The notes under the pieces are model-generated. The model had not been told where the DNA came from and made no database searches. It saw nothing but the letters and a program-made list of their open reading frames with translations. DNA of 64,000 nucleotides, from assembly GCA_938015435.1 (NCBI GenBank), contig CALLPN010000013.1, positions 124,001 to 188,000 of the forward strand, written 5' to 3'. This DNA is from an uncultured Saprospiraceae bacterium. Lineage in GTDB: Bacteria; Bacteroidota; Bacteroidia; Chitinophagales; Saprospiraceae. Numbering within the stretch: position 1 is the first letter of the stretch; every line of letters starts with the position of its first letter. Made by a program: the position numbers and the translations under genes. Below, piece by piece: positions 19,334 through 29,700 of the stretch.

Positions 19334-19807
19334 ATGGAAAATATCTCAAACAGAGCTTTAATTAGTAGACTTTATAGTTCTGCAATAGAAAAGCTGGAGG
19401 ACGCGGATTATGACGCTCAGCAATGGTCAGAATGGTATCTTGCTGTCCAGGAGTTGTCCGGTGCTGAAAAGATGGTTTTTGTGATCGTAAAGATGAACCA
19501 AACGGTGACTAACGGTGGGTTTGCAGAATTTTATGAAAAGTCATTTGGCATATTTGCTCCAGAAGTAATTTATGTGCTGAATGAAATCAAAGCTACAGCA
19601 TCTGCTGAAATCGTTTCTAGCTCCCTACCAGTGGTTAATCCAGAAGGGCTTTTGGATGATGATTACAAAAAAGAGGTTTTCAATATTCAGCTTTCAGTTA
19701 CGCAAAAAACACAACTGCAATCTCAAGATATACTCTACGACTCTTTGCAGGATGTTGAGAACCTAGAGGATTTATTAGGTGATTATTTACAATCGAAGTT
19801 TCAGTAA
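19334..19807 (+). CDS. DUF4375 (DMP19-like) domain protein
   Basis: A 157-residue soluble protein. The central ELSGAEKMVFVIVKMNQ then VTNGGFAEFYEKSFG matches the DUF4375 hallmark, in which an N-G-G-F motif is followed by an aromatic-rich helix. Members are often found singly in bacterial genomes and include DMP19-type DNA-mimic proteins, but no function can be assigned here. The acidic character (many Asp and Glu near 120-150) agrees with the family. It stands alone between a divergent ATPase gene and a small lipoprotein gene. Confidence 0.7.
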   Translation: MENISNRALISRLYSSAIEKLEDADYDAQQWSEWYLAVQELSGAEKMVFVIVKMNQTVTNGGFAEFYEKSFGIFAPEVIYVLNEIKATASAEIVSSSLPVVNPEGLLDDDYKKEVFNIQLSVTQKTQLQSQDILYDSLQDVENLEDLLGDYLQSKFQ

Positions 19808-19953
19808 TATTTAGAATAGTTATAAGAAGGAAATTCTACTGCTATTGATCAGGCTATTTTTTGATTGTCTTAATCTTATAAAGGAGCTTACAGTAGGAAA
19901 CTAATTGTGAGATTTTGTATTTTAGTTTTTTTTATTCACATAAAATAATTGAA

Positions 19954-20478
19954 ATGTATAAAAATAATTTCTTTTGCCTATTTCTATTGTTGACAGTTGT
20001 AGCAGTTTTTTCATCTTGTGGGAAAGATGATGACGATAGTTCTAATTCGTCAAATTCATTTACTCATGATGGCAGTAGTTATATTCTATCCAAAGGTTTC
20101 ATAGAAGATTACGGCGCTAATGGTAATGGTAGTTTTGATTTTGATGTTTTTTTAACTGACAATAATATTAGTCTTTTAGGCGGATCTTTATCTGGTGTTG
20201 GAGACATTCTTTATCTAGACCTTAATTCCGGATCAGAAGATGGTCTGCAAAGCGGAATTTATAATTGGTCTTCGACAAGAGATCCGTTTACTATTGTAGG
20301 AGGATCTTCATTGTACACGGACTTTAATGCATCTACGTTTGAAGGCACGACAGTTTTGATATCCGGTGGAACTGTAGAGGTTGAAGTTAATGGCACAGAA
20401 TTCACAGTTATAACGAATCTAGAAACTTCTTCGTCGACTATTGTAGGAACTTACAAAGGTTCGTTGACAAAACTTTAG
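19954..20478 (+). CDS. Small lipoprotein of unknown function
   Basis: A 174-residue lipoprotein. The signal peptide ends in the lipobox VFSSC with the lipidated Cys at 22, followed directly by GKDDDD. An acidic run just after the Cys is the Bacteroidota export signal that sends lipoproteins to the cell surface. The mature part is rich in Gly, Ser, Thr and Asp with alternating hydrophobic residues, suggesting a beta-sandwich. An earlier in-frame ATG at 19915 would put 13 residues before the signal peptide, so the ATG at 19954 is preferred. A terminator follows. No family was recognised. Confidence 0.7.
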   Translation: MYKNNFFCLFLLLTVVAVFSSCGKDDDDSSNSSNSFTHDGSSYILSKGFIEDYGANGNGSFDFDVFLTDNNISLLGGSLSGVGDILYLDLNSGSEDGLQSGIYNWSSTRDPFTIVGGSSLYTDFNASTFEGTTVLISGGTVEVEVNGTEFTVITNLETSSSTIVGTYKGSLTKL

Positions 20479-20495
20479 ATTTTTAATTGATCTAT

Positions 20496-20538
20496 AATAA
20501 AGTCTTTGATTCATTCGATTCAAGGACTTTATTATTTT
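20496..20538 (+). terminator. Terminator after the lipoprotein gene
   Basis: A 14-bp stem with one G-T pair (20496-20509 with 20520-20533), then ATTTT. It begins 17 bases after the stop codon. Confidence 0.75.
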
Positions 20539-20689
20539 AAATTACCTGTATATGGACAGAATTGAATCAAAAATATAATCGAGTAGTATTTAAGGTGTAG
20601 CGAAGTAATCAGTATAGATAATCGTAACTTGTCCTCTAGATGATGATTCTAAAAAATCATTTGAATTCAATACATCTTCAAACATTATT

Positions 20690-21127
20690 ATGAATAGATC
20701 AGTATCCACAATGCCAGCGTCAGTAATAAGGGAATTAGCGAGCCAAATATCTACGGGAAACGTCTGCTATATCGATAGGTATACTGCCAAAATCAATGTA
20801 ATAGATAAGACTATTGAAGATGAAGAGTTGTTAGCGGCTCAAGAAGAGATAAGAGTCGAAATTGAGAAGAAAATAGAGCGCTACGTTAAATTAGAAAAAA
20901 TAGGGGAGAAGGATCAGTTAATGATCATGAAGGATTTTCTAGATGAGATCACAGATAAATCAGTGCGTAAGGAGCTATTGAACGCTTTAAGGCGTAAAAG
21001 CCCTATTCGAAATTTTACAACTGAGATAGAGAGTAATATGGGACTTCGTCAACATTGGACTAATTTTTACACTAAAGAAAGTGAGAGATGGGTTACTAAC
21101 TTTCTCATTGATGCATATAATTATTAA
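20690..21127 (+). CDS. UPF0158 family protein
   Basis: A 145-residue soluble protein resembling UPF0158 (PF03682). It opens with a short helix and NVCYIDRYTAKI. A central charged helical region follows, and the C-terminus has MIMKDFLDEITD, ELLNALRRKSPIRNF and WTNFYTKESERWVTNFL, the family pattern of a helix pair followed by an aromatic-rich tail. The family has no established function. The ATG at 20690 gives MNRSVSTM; a second ATG at codon 8 is equally possible. It stands alone, convergent with the sirtuin gene 90 bases on. Confidence 0.65.
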   Translation: MNRSVSTMPASVIRELASQISTGNVCYIDRYTAKINVIDKTIEDEELLAAQEEIRVEIEKKIERYVKLEKIGEKDQLMIMKDFLDEITDKSVRKELLNALRRKSPIRNFTTEIESNMGLRQHWTNFYTKESERWVTNFLIDAYNY

Positions 21128-21217
21128 TAAGATATTTTCCGTTTAGAGTAAGCCACTTACATACAGCATTGGTTAGAACAGCCATAATGTATTCTCGTAG
21201 TATTCATTGGGAAAGTA

Positions 21218-21904
21218 TTACGACATTAGCTTTTCTACCAACTCTACAACACCTACACTAGCCTTTTTCTCTATCACTACTAAATTATCCCGTTGCTTCA
21301 GTTCATGTGAGATATGTGGTTTTGGATCGATGTAGTATATTTTACACTCATCAGGGACATAGTCAATCAAACTAGCTGCAGGATATACTTGCATGCTGGT
21401 ACCTATTATGATAGCAATGTCGGCGTTTTTCATCTCACTGATTGCGGTATCTAGCATAGGTACGGCCTCACCAAACCAAACAATATGTGGCCTGAGTTGG
21501 TAGCCTGAATCTGACAAATCTCCAGTATGAAGGTCATCAGTCCATAATTTTACGTCATTAGGATATTTGGTGCATCTCACTTTGTTAAGCTCACCATGGA
21601 GGTGAATAATATTAGATGATTCAGCACGTTCGTGCAGATTGTCTACGTTTTGAGTGGCAATAACTACATCGTGCTTTATTTCTAACTGTTTGAGTATCAA
21701 ATGGGCTGCATTTGGGCTTACTTCTTTAAGCTGCTTTCGTCTATCATTGTAGAATTTGAGCACTAGCTCTTGATTTTTGGCCCACCCTTCAGGGGTTGCA
21801 ACTTCCATTACATCATGGCCCTCCCATAATCCATCAGCATCACGGAAAGTAGAGATCCCACTTTCAGCGGATACACCAGCACCTGTTAAAACTACTATTT
21901 TCAT
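21218..21904 (-). CDS. cobB: NAD-dependent protein deacylase (sirtuin), CobB-like
   Basis: A 228-residue Sir2-family enzyme that removes acyl groups from protein lysines using NAD+. The NAD motif GAGVSAESGI is at 8-17, TQNVDNLHE at 84-92, and the catalytic His at 103 lies in HLHGEL. Y52 and R55 (FYNDRR) form the Tyr-x-x-Arg pair typical of class III (SIRT5-like) sirtuins, suggesting desuccinylase/demalonylase activity. The zinc module is reduced: only C111 remains in CTKYPND, so the usual four-cysteine zinc site is absent, as I recall for many Bacteroidota CobB proteins. A perfect inverted repeat lies 25-50 bases upstream of the start. Confidence 0.88.
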   Translation of the reverse strand: MKIVVLTGAGVSAESGISTFRDADGLWEGHDVMEVATPEGWAKNQELVLKFYNDRRKQLKEVSPNAAHLILKQLEIKHDVVIATQNVDNLHERAESSNIIHLHGELNKVRCTKYPNDVKLWTDDLHTGDLSDSGYQLRPHIVWFGEAVPMLDTAISEMKNADIAIIIGTSMQVYPAASLIDYVPDECKIYYIDPKPHISHELKQRDNLVVIEKKASVGVVELVEKLMS

Positions 21905-21928
21905 AGATTTTGATTTTATGCAATTACT

Positions 21929-21954
21929 ATTCTTATCTTATTCACGATAAGAAT
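21929..21954. promoter_or_regulatory. Perfect 9-bp inverted repeat upstream of cobB
   Basis: ATTCTTATC (21929-21937) and GATAAGAAT (21946-21954) are separated by 8 bases and lie 24 bases before the cobB ATG. It could be an operator or a hairpin in the leader; no regulator is assigned. Confidence 0.35.
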
Positions 21955-22063
21955 TGATTTTAAGACAAGATAGAGATATATGATGATTTCAATATTATCC
22001 GACCTGTCTCTTCTGTGTATTGATGAGGATTAGGTATATTTAATTAAACTCATCAAATATTAT

Positions 22064-23149
22064 ATGTCATTATCACACAACGTATCCTATTTATTCTCAG
22101 ATTTAAAAATTCTAGATCTTTCTAGTGTACTGGCAGGTCCACAAGTCGGCTCTTTTTTCTCAGAACTAGGTGCTGAAGTGGTAAAAATAGAGAATAGACG
22201 ATCTAATGGAGATCCAACTAGACAATGGAAGTTAGAAGTAGAAAAGGGTAGTGAAAGCATAAGCAGCTACTATGCTTCAGCCAATTATCAAAAAGAATCT
22301 ATATTCTTAGATCTTCAGAATAGTAATGATTATAGTAAACTTATATCCATTGCCGAGGAAGCAGATATCGTTATATCCAACTATCAACTAAGAGTAGCTT
22401 GTAAGCTCGGAGTTGATTACGAGACACTCAAAGAATATAATCCTAAGGTGATCTATGCCCAATTATACGCCTATGATGCCCAAGATAGCCGACCAGGCTA
22501 CGATCTCGTTATGCAAGCCGAGACTGGATTTATGTCCATGAATGGGCATCCCAGTGGTGCTCCAGCTAAGATGCCTGTAGCCATAATAGATCTAATGGCA
22601 GCTCATCAGATCAAAGAAGCAATACTTATTGCATTAATAAAAAGGGGAAAAGAAGCAGCAGGATCTCTTGTAGAGGTATCTTTATATAAGTCAGCAATAG
22701 CTTCTTTAGCCAATCAAGCAAGTAATTATTTGATGGCAGATCATATCCCTAAAAAGTTAGGTAGCCTGCATCCTAATATAGCTCCATATGGTGATCCGTT
22801 CACAACTAAGGACCAAATTACGTTCATATTAGCAGTAGGAAGTGATGATCAATTTAATAAATTAGGGAAAACCCTTAGAAATAGGCAACTATTATCATCT
22901 ACTTTCGATTATAATAGTAGTCGATTGGCTAATCGATCAAGGATGAATGAGGTTTTGCAACAAGAGTTTGGGCAATTAACCTTCAAAGAAATTGATTTAT
23001 TATTAGCTGATCAGAATATCCCTTTCTGTCGTGTGCTTTCGTTAGATGGAGTTTTTAAAAATAATCTTGCTAAGGATATGATTTTAGATCATGTCATTGA
23101 AGGAGATGCTGTAAAAAGTGTCTCGCAAATTGCGTTTACTATCAATTAA
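22064..23149 (+). CDS. CaiB/BaiF-family (class III) CoA-transferase
   Basis: A 361-residue class III CoA-transferase, a family that moves CoA between carboxylic acids or racemises 2-methylacyl-CoA. The N-terminal ILDLSSVLAGPQVGSFFSELGAEVVKIE is diagnostic, and GYDLVMQAETGFMSMNG (145-161) is the central motif. The catalytic Asp is most likely D176 in AIIDLMAA, by analogy with the family position. The His that precedes the Asp in racemases is not seen (GYD rather than GHD), which favours a transferase. The substrate cannot be told and no pathway genes flank it. The C-terminus is slightly shorter than average. Confidence 0.85.
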   Translation: MSLSHNVSYLFSDLKILDLSSVLAGPQVGSFFSELGAEVVKIENRRSNGDPTRQWKLEVEKGSESISSYYASANYQKESIFLDLQNSNDYSKLISIAEEADIVISNYQLRVACKLGVDYETLKEYNPKVIYAQLYAYDAQDSRPGYDLVMQAETGFMSMNGHPSGAPAKMPVAIIDLMAAHQIKEAILIALIKRGKEAAGSLVEVSLYKSAIASLANQASNYLMADHIPKKLGSLHPNIAPYGDPFTTKDQITFILAVGSDDQFNKLGKTLRNRQLLSSTFDYNSSRLANRSRMNEVLQQEFGQLTFKEIDLLLADQNIPFCRVLSLDGVFKNNLAKDMILDHVIEGDAVKSVSQIAFTIN

Positions 23150-23305
23150 CTATGTTTCAGTTAAAGTAGGTAGTTAAACAAAATTAGTACAGTTTTTGCA
23201 TAGTATACATGCGTAACTAGGACTTTATGAGGATTATTCGTAATGGCCTGTGTTCCATATTTGTACGTATTATTGATTTATTTAATACATTAAAACCAAC
23301 CTGTT

Positions 23306-24328
23306 TTGAGAAGAAATATACTCTACAGTCTGTTGTGTATTGTGATTTTTTTTGGAATTAATAGTTCCGTTAAAGCGCAAGATTTACACTACTCTCAATT
23401 CTACAATTCACCTATGAATGTCAATCCCGCATTGACAGGAGTCTTCAATGGAGACCATCGTTTTGTAGGTAGCTTGAGAGATCAATGGAGATTCGTACCA
23501 GTACCATGGTTTACATTCAGTGGTGCTTACGATCAGAAACTACATATTGGTGTAACTGAGAAAAGCTTCTGGAGTGCAGGGGCCAACTTCAATTATGATA
23601 GTCAAGGTGATAGCCGTATTAATCTCGCTACGCTTAATCTTACAGGTAGCTACAATCGGATCATTAATCCTAATAATGTAATAACGGGAGGCTTGTTATT
23701 GGGATACTCTACAAGAGGATTTTCCGTGACAGATCTCACATGGGATAAACAATGGGATGGTAATACTTTCGACGTAACTACAGGTAGTGGAGAAAATTTT
23801 GATGCGACTAGAGTAAGTTTCTTAGAGACTGCCGCAGGTATCAACTATAGATGGCAAAAAACAAACAGGACTAAATTAGATGTTGGTTTGGGTGTTTTTC
23901 ATTTAATAGAACCATCTGTTTCTTACTATGCGGGTGATACGGAGAAGTTACCTAGACGATATAATGTTATGGCATTAGGAAATATCCAACTGTTGGATGC
24001 GGTCGATTTACAAATGCACGGACTATATCAAAGGCAAGAAGAATATAGCGAATTAGTGATAGGTGCTTTGGGTAAGTTTTTTGTCAATCAGAAAAGAGGA
24101 AAAGAAACACAGATCCATTTAGGATTTGGATATAGAACGTCAGGTAGTTTGATACCTACGTTTGCTATCGACTATAGAGGTGTATATGTTTCGTTTAGTT
24201 ATGATGCAGATGTGACTAATTTCAATGATTTAGCAGACAGTAATAGAGGAGGACCTGAGTTCCATGTAAGATACATCATCAAGCATGTGAAGCAGATGAA
24301 GAAATTTAAAGTTTGTCCAATTTACTAA
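23306..24328 (+). CDS. PorP/SprF-family outer-membrane protein (T9SS partner), first copy
   Basis: A 340-residue outer-membrane barrel of the PorP/SprF family, which helps export or anchor T9SS cargo. The signal peptide ends SVKAQ and the mature start DLHYSQFYNSPMNVNPALTG is the family hallmark; the remainder alternates as in beta-strands. The start must be TTG at 23306, because the first in-frame ATG is at codon 37 and would remove the signal peptide. The next gene (PorE-like) begins 21 bases later and a type B cargo gene follows, so this is the first gene of a three-gene operon dedicated to that cargo. Confidence 0.88.
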   Translation: MRRNILYSLLCIVIFFGINSSVKAQDLHYSQFYNSPMNVNPALTGVFNGDHRFVGSLRDQWRFVPVPWFTFSGAYDQKLHIGVTEKSFWSAGANFNYDSQGDSRINLATLNLTGSYNRIINPNNVITGGLLLGYSTRGFSVTDLTWDKQWDGNTFDVTTGSGENFDATRVSFLETAAGINYRWQKTNRTKLDVGLGVFHLIEPSVSYYAGDTEKLPRRYNVMALGNIQLLDAVDLQMHGLYQRQEEYSELVIGALGKFFVNQKRGKETQIHLGFGYRTSGSLIPTFAIDYRGVYVSFSYDADVTNFNDLADSNRGGPEFHVRYIIKHVKQMKKFKVCPIY

Positions 24329-24349
24329 TCCACTAGAACCGATAAAGAC

Positions 24350-26773
24350 ATGAGAAAGATATATATATTCTTATTCCTTAGTATCAGCTTAACCGCTTTC
24401 GGACAGTCTAAAAAGGCTTTTCTAGATGCGGCAACACAAGCAGAACTAAAAGATAATTACTTCGCAGCATTATCATATTATGATGAAGCTCTTGAGTTCG
24501 ATGAAAAAGATGAAGATGTACTGTACAAGTCAGCTACAGCAGCTAGACATTGGGAGGCACTCACAGTTGCGGAAAACAAATATTCTAAACTAATAGATAC
24601 TTTAAATTCTCAATCGTATTCGGATGCAAGATTCTACTTAGCATCTGTAAGACAAAAGCTAGGAAAGTATGATGCCGCTAAAATGGATTATGAGTTGTAC
24701 TTATCCGAAAATAGTGGAGATGATGAAAAATTGACCGCTATTGCCAATAAAGAGTTGAAAGCTCTTGAATGGGCCTCTTCTCAGCAAGAAAATGCGGATG
24801 AAGGTTTTAAAATTCAAATTTTAGGTGGTAATGTAAATAGTCCATACTCTGATTTTGGAGCAGTTAAAGTAGATGAAGATTTATATTATTCTTCATTAAG
24901 GTATGAAGAAACAGAACCAGAAGAAAAGCCTTCAAAATTAATTTCCAAGATTCTTAAATCTGAAAAAGATGGAAATGGGGAAATTATAGATGATGAGATT
25001 AATATGGACCTAAAGCCAGTAGCACATACGGCTTTTAATCTTGATCACTCAAGGATGTATTACACTTTATGTGAATACAAAACTGAAGCTGCACTAAGAT
25101 GTGACATTTACTTCAGAGAAATGAATCCTGATGGAAGTATGAGTGGTGCAATGTCTATCGGAACTGAAATTAATGATTCGTCTCATACTTCAACTCAACC
25201 GAATATTGCTACTGATCTTAAAACTGGTGAAGAGACTTTATACTTTACTTCAGATAGAGTTGGAGGTAAAGGAAGTTTAGATATCTGGTATGCCAAAGTA
25301 AATAGCGATGGTACAGTAGGTTCTCCAACAAATGCAGGAAATATCAATACAGCACAAAATGATATTACACCATTCTATCATAACAACTCGGGTATTTTAT
25401 ATTTCTCATCTAGAGGTTATTTGACATTAGGAGGCTACGATATATTTAGCACTCAGATGAGTTCTACGGGATTTACATCTGCGGAGAATGTAGGTATGCC
25501 TGCCAACAGTAGTTATGATGATGTATACTTCACACTTAATGGTGACGAAGACGAGGCATATTTCTCATCTAATCGACTAGGATCACAATATGTAGATACT
25601 CAGAAAGAAGCTTGTTGTTTTGATATCTATAGAGCTGATATTGAGAATGTAGATCTTTTTCTCAATGGTTTGACTTTTGACAAACTGACTTCTAAAGAAC
25701 TTGCAGGAGCGACGGTTACTGTTATAGATGCTATAACGGGAGAAGTGATAGGAACAATCACTAATGATGATGGAAATGAACATGTAATTCCATTGCGAAA
25801 GAATAAGGATTACATAATAGTCGCTGATAAGGATAATTACTATCCGGACACAATTCAGCTAAGTACTAAAGGAGTAATGGTATCGGATACCATCATAAGG
25901 AAATTATATCTTGATTCCGATTACTACGCACTCGATCTCAATACTTTTGATACCAAAACTAGAGAATCACTTATAGGTGCGACGGTAACGCTCATTGATA
26001 TTACTGATCCTAATAATCCAAACGTAGTTCAAGTAAATACTTTGAGTAATGATTTTCACTTTTTGTTAGATCCTAATAAAAAATATAAAATCATAGCTTC
26101 TAGACCTGACTATATTGATGAGACACTATATATAAGTACGATGCCTGGAGCCAACCCCGGACGTATAATAAAAAAGGATGTTTTTCTTTTCAAACCAGAG
26201 TTGGATTCATACCTGCCACTTATGCTTTATTTTGATAATGATCAACCTGATAAGAACAGTAGATCAAGCTTAACTGATAAAGTTTATTCTAATCTTCATA
26301 GTGATTATATGAATCGCAAATCTGTATTCAAATCAGAATATGGAGGAGGCGCTTCAGAAAGTGATAGAGGAAGCGCAGAGAATGAAATAGAATCATTCTT
26401 TTCTGGAGACGTAGAGTCAGGCTATAATAAGCTACAAACGATGCTAAGTGTATTAGCTAAGGAACTGCAGCTCGGTCAGAGGATCGAGATCACCATCAAA
26501 GGATTCGCATCACCAAGATTTGAACCCAAATACAACTTAGTATTAGGGCAAAGAAGGGTAGCAAGTGTAAAAAATGAAATGCTTAGTTTTCAAGGAGGGG
26601 TGTTAAGATCTTATGTTAATAGTGGCCAATTAAAAGTTATAGATGTTTCATTTGGTGAAGAGTTAGCACCGAGTAATATCAATGATAATTTAAGAAACGA
26701 AAAATTATCAATTTATAGTCCTGAAGCGAGTAAAGAGCGAAGGGTAGAAATAATCTCAGTGACTAAAAATTAA
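24350..26773 (+). CDS. PorE-like TPR / PD40 propeller / OmpA protein
   Basis: An 807-residue periplasmic protein with a signal peptide (ends TAFGQ). Domains in order: TPR-like helices (about 20-140), a PD40/WD40-like beta-propeller (about 150-440, with YYSSLRYE, LYFTSDRVGGKGSLDIWYA and AYFSSNRLG), two carboxypeptidase-regulatory-like beta domains (about 450-540 and 548-635), and an OmpA-like peptidoglycan-binding C-terminus (about 640-805, with KGFASPRFEPKYNLVLGQRR). This order matches PorE of the T9SS as I remember it, which links the secretion complex to peptidoglycan. It lies between the PorP/SprF gene (21 bases) and the cargo gene (1 base), so it probably anchors this particular secretion module. 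Confidence 0.82.
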   Translation: MRKIYIFLFLSISLTAFGQSKKAFLDAATQAELKDNYFAALSYYDEALEFDEKDEDVLYKSATAARHWEALTVAENKYSKLIDTLNSQSYSDARFYLASVRQKLGKYDAAKMDYELYLSENSGDDEKLTAIANKELKALEWASSQQENADEGFKIQILGGNVNSPYSDFGAVKVDEDLYYSSLRYEETEPEEKPSKLISKILKSEKDGNGEIIDDEINMDLKPVAHTAFNLDHSRMYYTLCEYKTEAALRCDIYFREMNPDGSMSGAMSIGTEINDSSHTSTQPNIATDLKTGEETLYFTSDRVGGKGSLDIWYAKVNSDGTVGSPTNAGNINTAQNDITPFYHNNSGILYFSSRGYLTLGGYDIFSTQMSSTGFTSAENVGMPANSSYDDVYFTLNGDEDEAYFSSNRLGSQYVDTQKEACCFDIYRADIENVDLFLNGLTFDKLTSKELAGATVTVIDAITGEVIGTITNDDGNEHVIPLRKNKDYIIVADKDNYYPDTIQLSTKGVMVSDTIIRKLYLDSDYYALDLNTFDTKTRESLIGATVTLIDITDPNNPNVVQVNTLSNDFHFLLDPNKKYKIIASRPDYIDETLYISTMPGANPGRIIKKDVFLFKPELDSYLPLMLYFDNDQPDKNSRSSLTDKVYSNLHSDYMNRKSVFKSEYGGGASESDRGSAENEIESFFSGDVESGYNKLQTMLSVLAKELQLGQRIEITIKGFASPRFEPKYNLVLGQRRVASVKNEMLSFQGGVLRSYVNSGQLKVIDVSFGEELAPSNINDNLRNEKLSIYSPEASKERRVEIISVTKN

Positions 26774-26774
26774 A

Positions 26775-29700
26775 ATGACTATGAACAAGATAAATTCAAA
26801 TAGCATGAATAAGATAAATCATAGGGATGTGTTTGCAGGTGTTTTGAAATGTCTACTAGTTGGAATAATGTTTTTATTCTTTAGTAATGATATTTCTGCA
26901 ACTCACATTGTCGGCGGTGACTTTACGTACACCCAAATAGGTGATAATACTTTTGAAATTAAACTTACAATTCGTCGTGATTGTTTCAATGGTGAAGAAG
27001 CATTCGATACCATAGCCAATGTTTTTATTTATAATGAATTTGGTGATCCATTTTCTTATACAACTTTGGATGGTTGGTCTAATGGTGTTCTAAAAATTCC
27101 GTTTATGGGATCTGATACCATTAATGAGGTTCTGATCAGTGATTGTGGATTTGAAGGGGCTCAAGTTTGTGTGCATGAAGCCAACTATATAGATACTATT
27201 TCTTTGCCTACCAATCAGGATTTTGGATTTATTATCGCTTATGAAAGATGTTGTAGAAATGTCTCATTGAATAATATTGTCGAACCTTTAGAAACTGGTA
27301 CCACAGAATATATTCAATTCCCTAGTTTAGCTTTGACAGAAGGTAATAGTTCTCCAAGATTTAATTCTTGGCCTGATCTCTATATCTGTGCTGATGAGCA
27401 ATTGGTTTTTGATCATGGAGCCACTGATCCAGATGGCGATGAACTAAGATATAGACTGTGTACGCCTAGTAGAGGAGCCACAAAAGACGATCCTTTAGCA
27501 TTGGATCATATAGAAGATTTTCCTCCTCTACCAGTGGAATACAGCTTTCCATATAGTATTAATGATATGCTAGGTGGTACTCCATTAGTTATCGACGAAC
27601 AGACTGGAGAATTAACAGCAATCCCCAATCTCGTAGGCCAGTTTCTGGTTGGAGTATGTGTGGAAGAATGGAGAGATGGAGTTAAAATCGGAGAGACTAG
27701 AAGAGATTTTGAATATAATGTCCGTATTTGTGCTGAAGCACCAGTAGCTTCTTTTGATGCGCCTACTTCTCAATGTGATGGCGATTTAGAAGTGTCGTTT
27801 ACTAATCAGTCAACGGATGTATTGCTCTATCAATGGAATTTTAATTTTCCAAGTACAGATCCAGCATTTATATCTACTGAAGAGAATCCAACGTTTACTT
27901 TCCCATCAGAAGGAACCTATACTGTTCAACTTCAGGCATTCAGAGGGACTGATGACTGTGCCGACGAATTTTTTCAAGAAATTACTGTGATTAATTCAGA
28001 TATAGATGCAAACTTTAAAGTTTCTATTGGTGAATGTATAGATGATAATAGTTTTACACTTTCACTAAGTGATATTAGTACTGATAACTCCGTTGGCTAC
28101 GATATAGTAGATGCTGAATGGACTATAAATCAAGGTGGAAATATTCAGAATACAAATGGACTAAATACGGGTGTAGATTTGGATCTTACCGGTGGAGATG
28201 CGGAAGTAACCTTACTAGTAACTAGTTCTAGCGGATGTACATCTACAGTGACTCAAACGATTTCAATAGATGATTTATTAGCACTAAGTGATTTTAGCTT
28301 TACAGCCAATGGTTGTCCTACGGCTGAAACTCTACAGTTTACCCTTACTGATTTGTCCTCTGGGCTTAATACAAACTATACTCCATTATTTTGGGATTGG
28401 ACGATAGTTTCTAATGAAGGAACAAATACATTTACAGGACCGGTAATTACTAATTCACTAGATCCGTTTCAAACTATATCTGTAACACTTGTAGTTACAT
28501 TTGATAATAGTTGTTCAGCTACCGTTACCAAAGAATTCAACCTTGAAGACAACATTCCTATTTCTGATTTTGAAGTAGCATTGATCGGCTGTCTTGATAA
28601 TGGATTAGCATCATTTACGTTTTCGGATCTCTCTAATTTGATTCCAGATAATCCATCTAATCCGACTAATTGGAATTGGACAATTACATTATTAGATGGA
28701 ACAGTTATTAATTCAGATCTACAAGTAGTAGAATTAGATTTGGATCCCAATCAAGTAATAAGTGCAGGTCTATTGGTTAATTTTGAAAATGGTTGTGTTG
28801 CTAACGTATCTAAAGATTTAAATTTGGAAGACATGTTACCTTCAGCTAGTTACTTGCTCGCGCCAGAATCTTGTCCTGATGGTAATTCTGTTGATATTAC
28901 GCTTACCGATACATCTACTAATTCTGATGGTGTTACACCGGTAAGTATAAATTGGGCAGTTGGTCCAATATCAAACATTCAAAATTTTACGGGTTCACCT
29001 GTATCACTTAATATACCAAAGGATTCTTTGATATTCGTATCGCAGATTGTAATGTTTAGCAATGGATGTATCGATACCATAGCGGAACAAATTATTCCTG
29101 GTCCATTTGCGGTACTAAATTTCAATGGTGATCCAGTATTTGCATGTGCTGGATCCAACGTTCCGCTTTTGATTAACCCTAATCCTGATTTCAATTATAC
29201 ATTTGATCCGGAGCTGGGACTTGATTTTACTAATGGTGTTCATGATCCTATATTCGTTGGGATGCAGGATATGACATATAATGTTACCGTAACTGATGGT
29301 CTTTGTACTGTAGAAGGTTCAGTAGATGTGAATGTTGAAGAAGGTGTTGAATTGGTAGTCGAAGGCGAAGAATTGTCTTGTGATGGAGTTGTAAATTTAA
29401 CTGCTTCTGGTGGAGTAGGTGAAGGTGTTTATGAGTGGACATTGGCAAGTGACCCCAATACAGTAATTTTTACTGGTGAAAACTTAATGACGACTTTTGA
29501 TGGAAACTCGGAAACATACGTTGTAAACTTTCAAAACGATGATTGTCCAGGAATTGCAGTTACAACAACGGTAGCTAAATTAGCTATAGATATAGAATTG
29601 ATAGAACCATTTCAAATTTGTGCTGGAGATTCTATACAGTTTGTAGTGCTGAATAATGACCAGGATCAAACCCTAATCTATGAATGGGAAGATAATGTGC

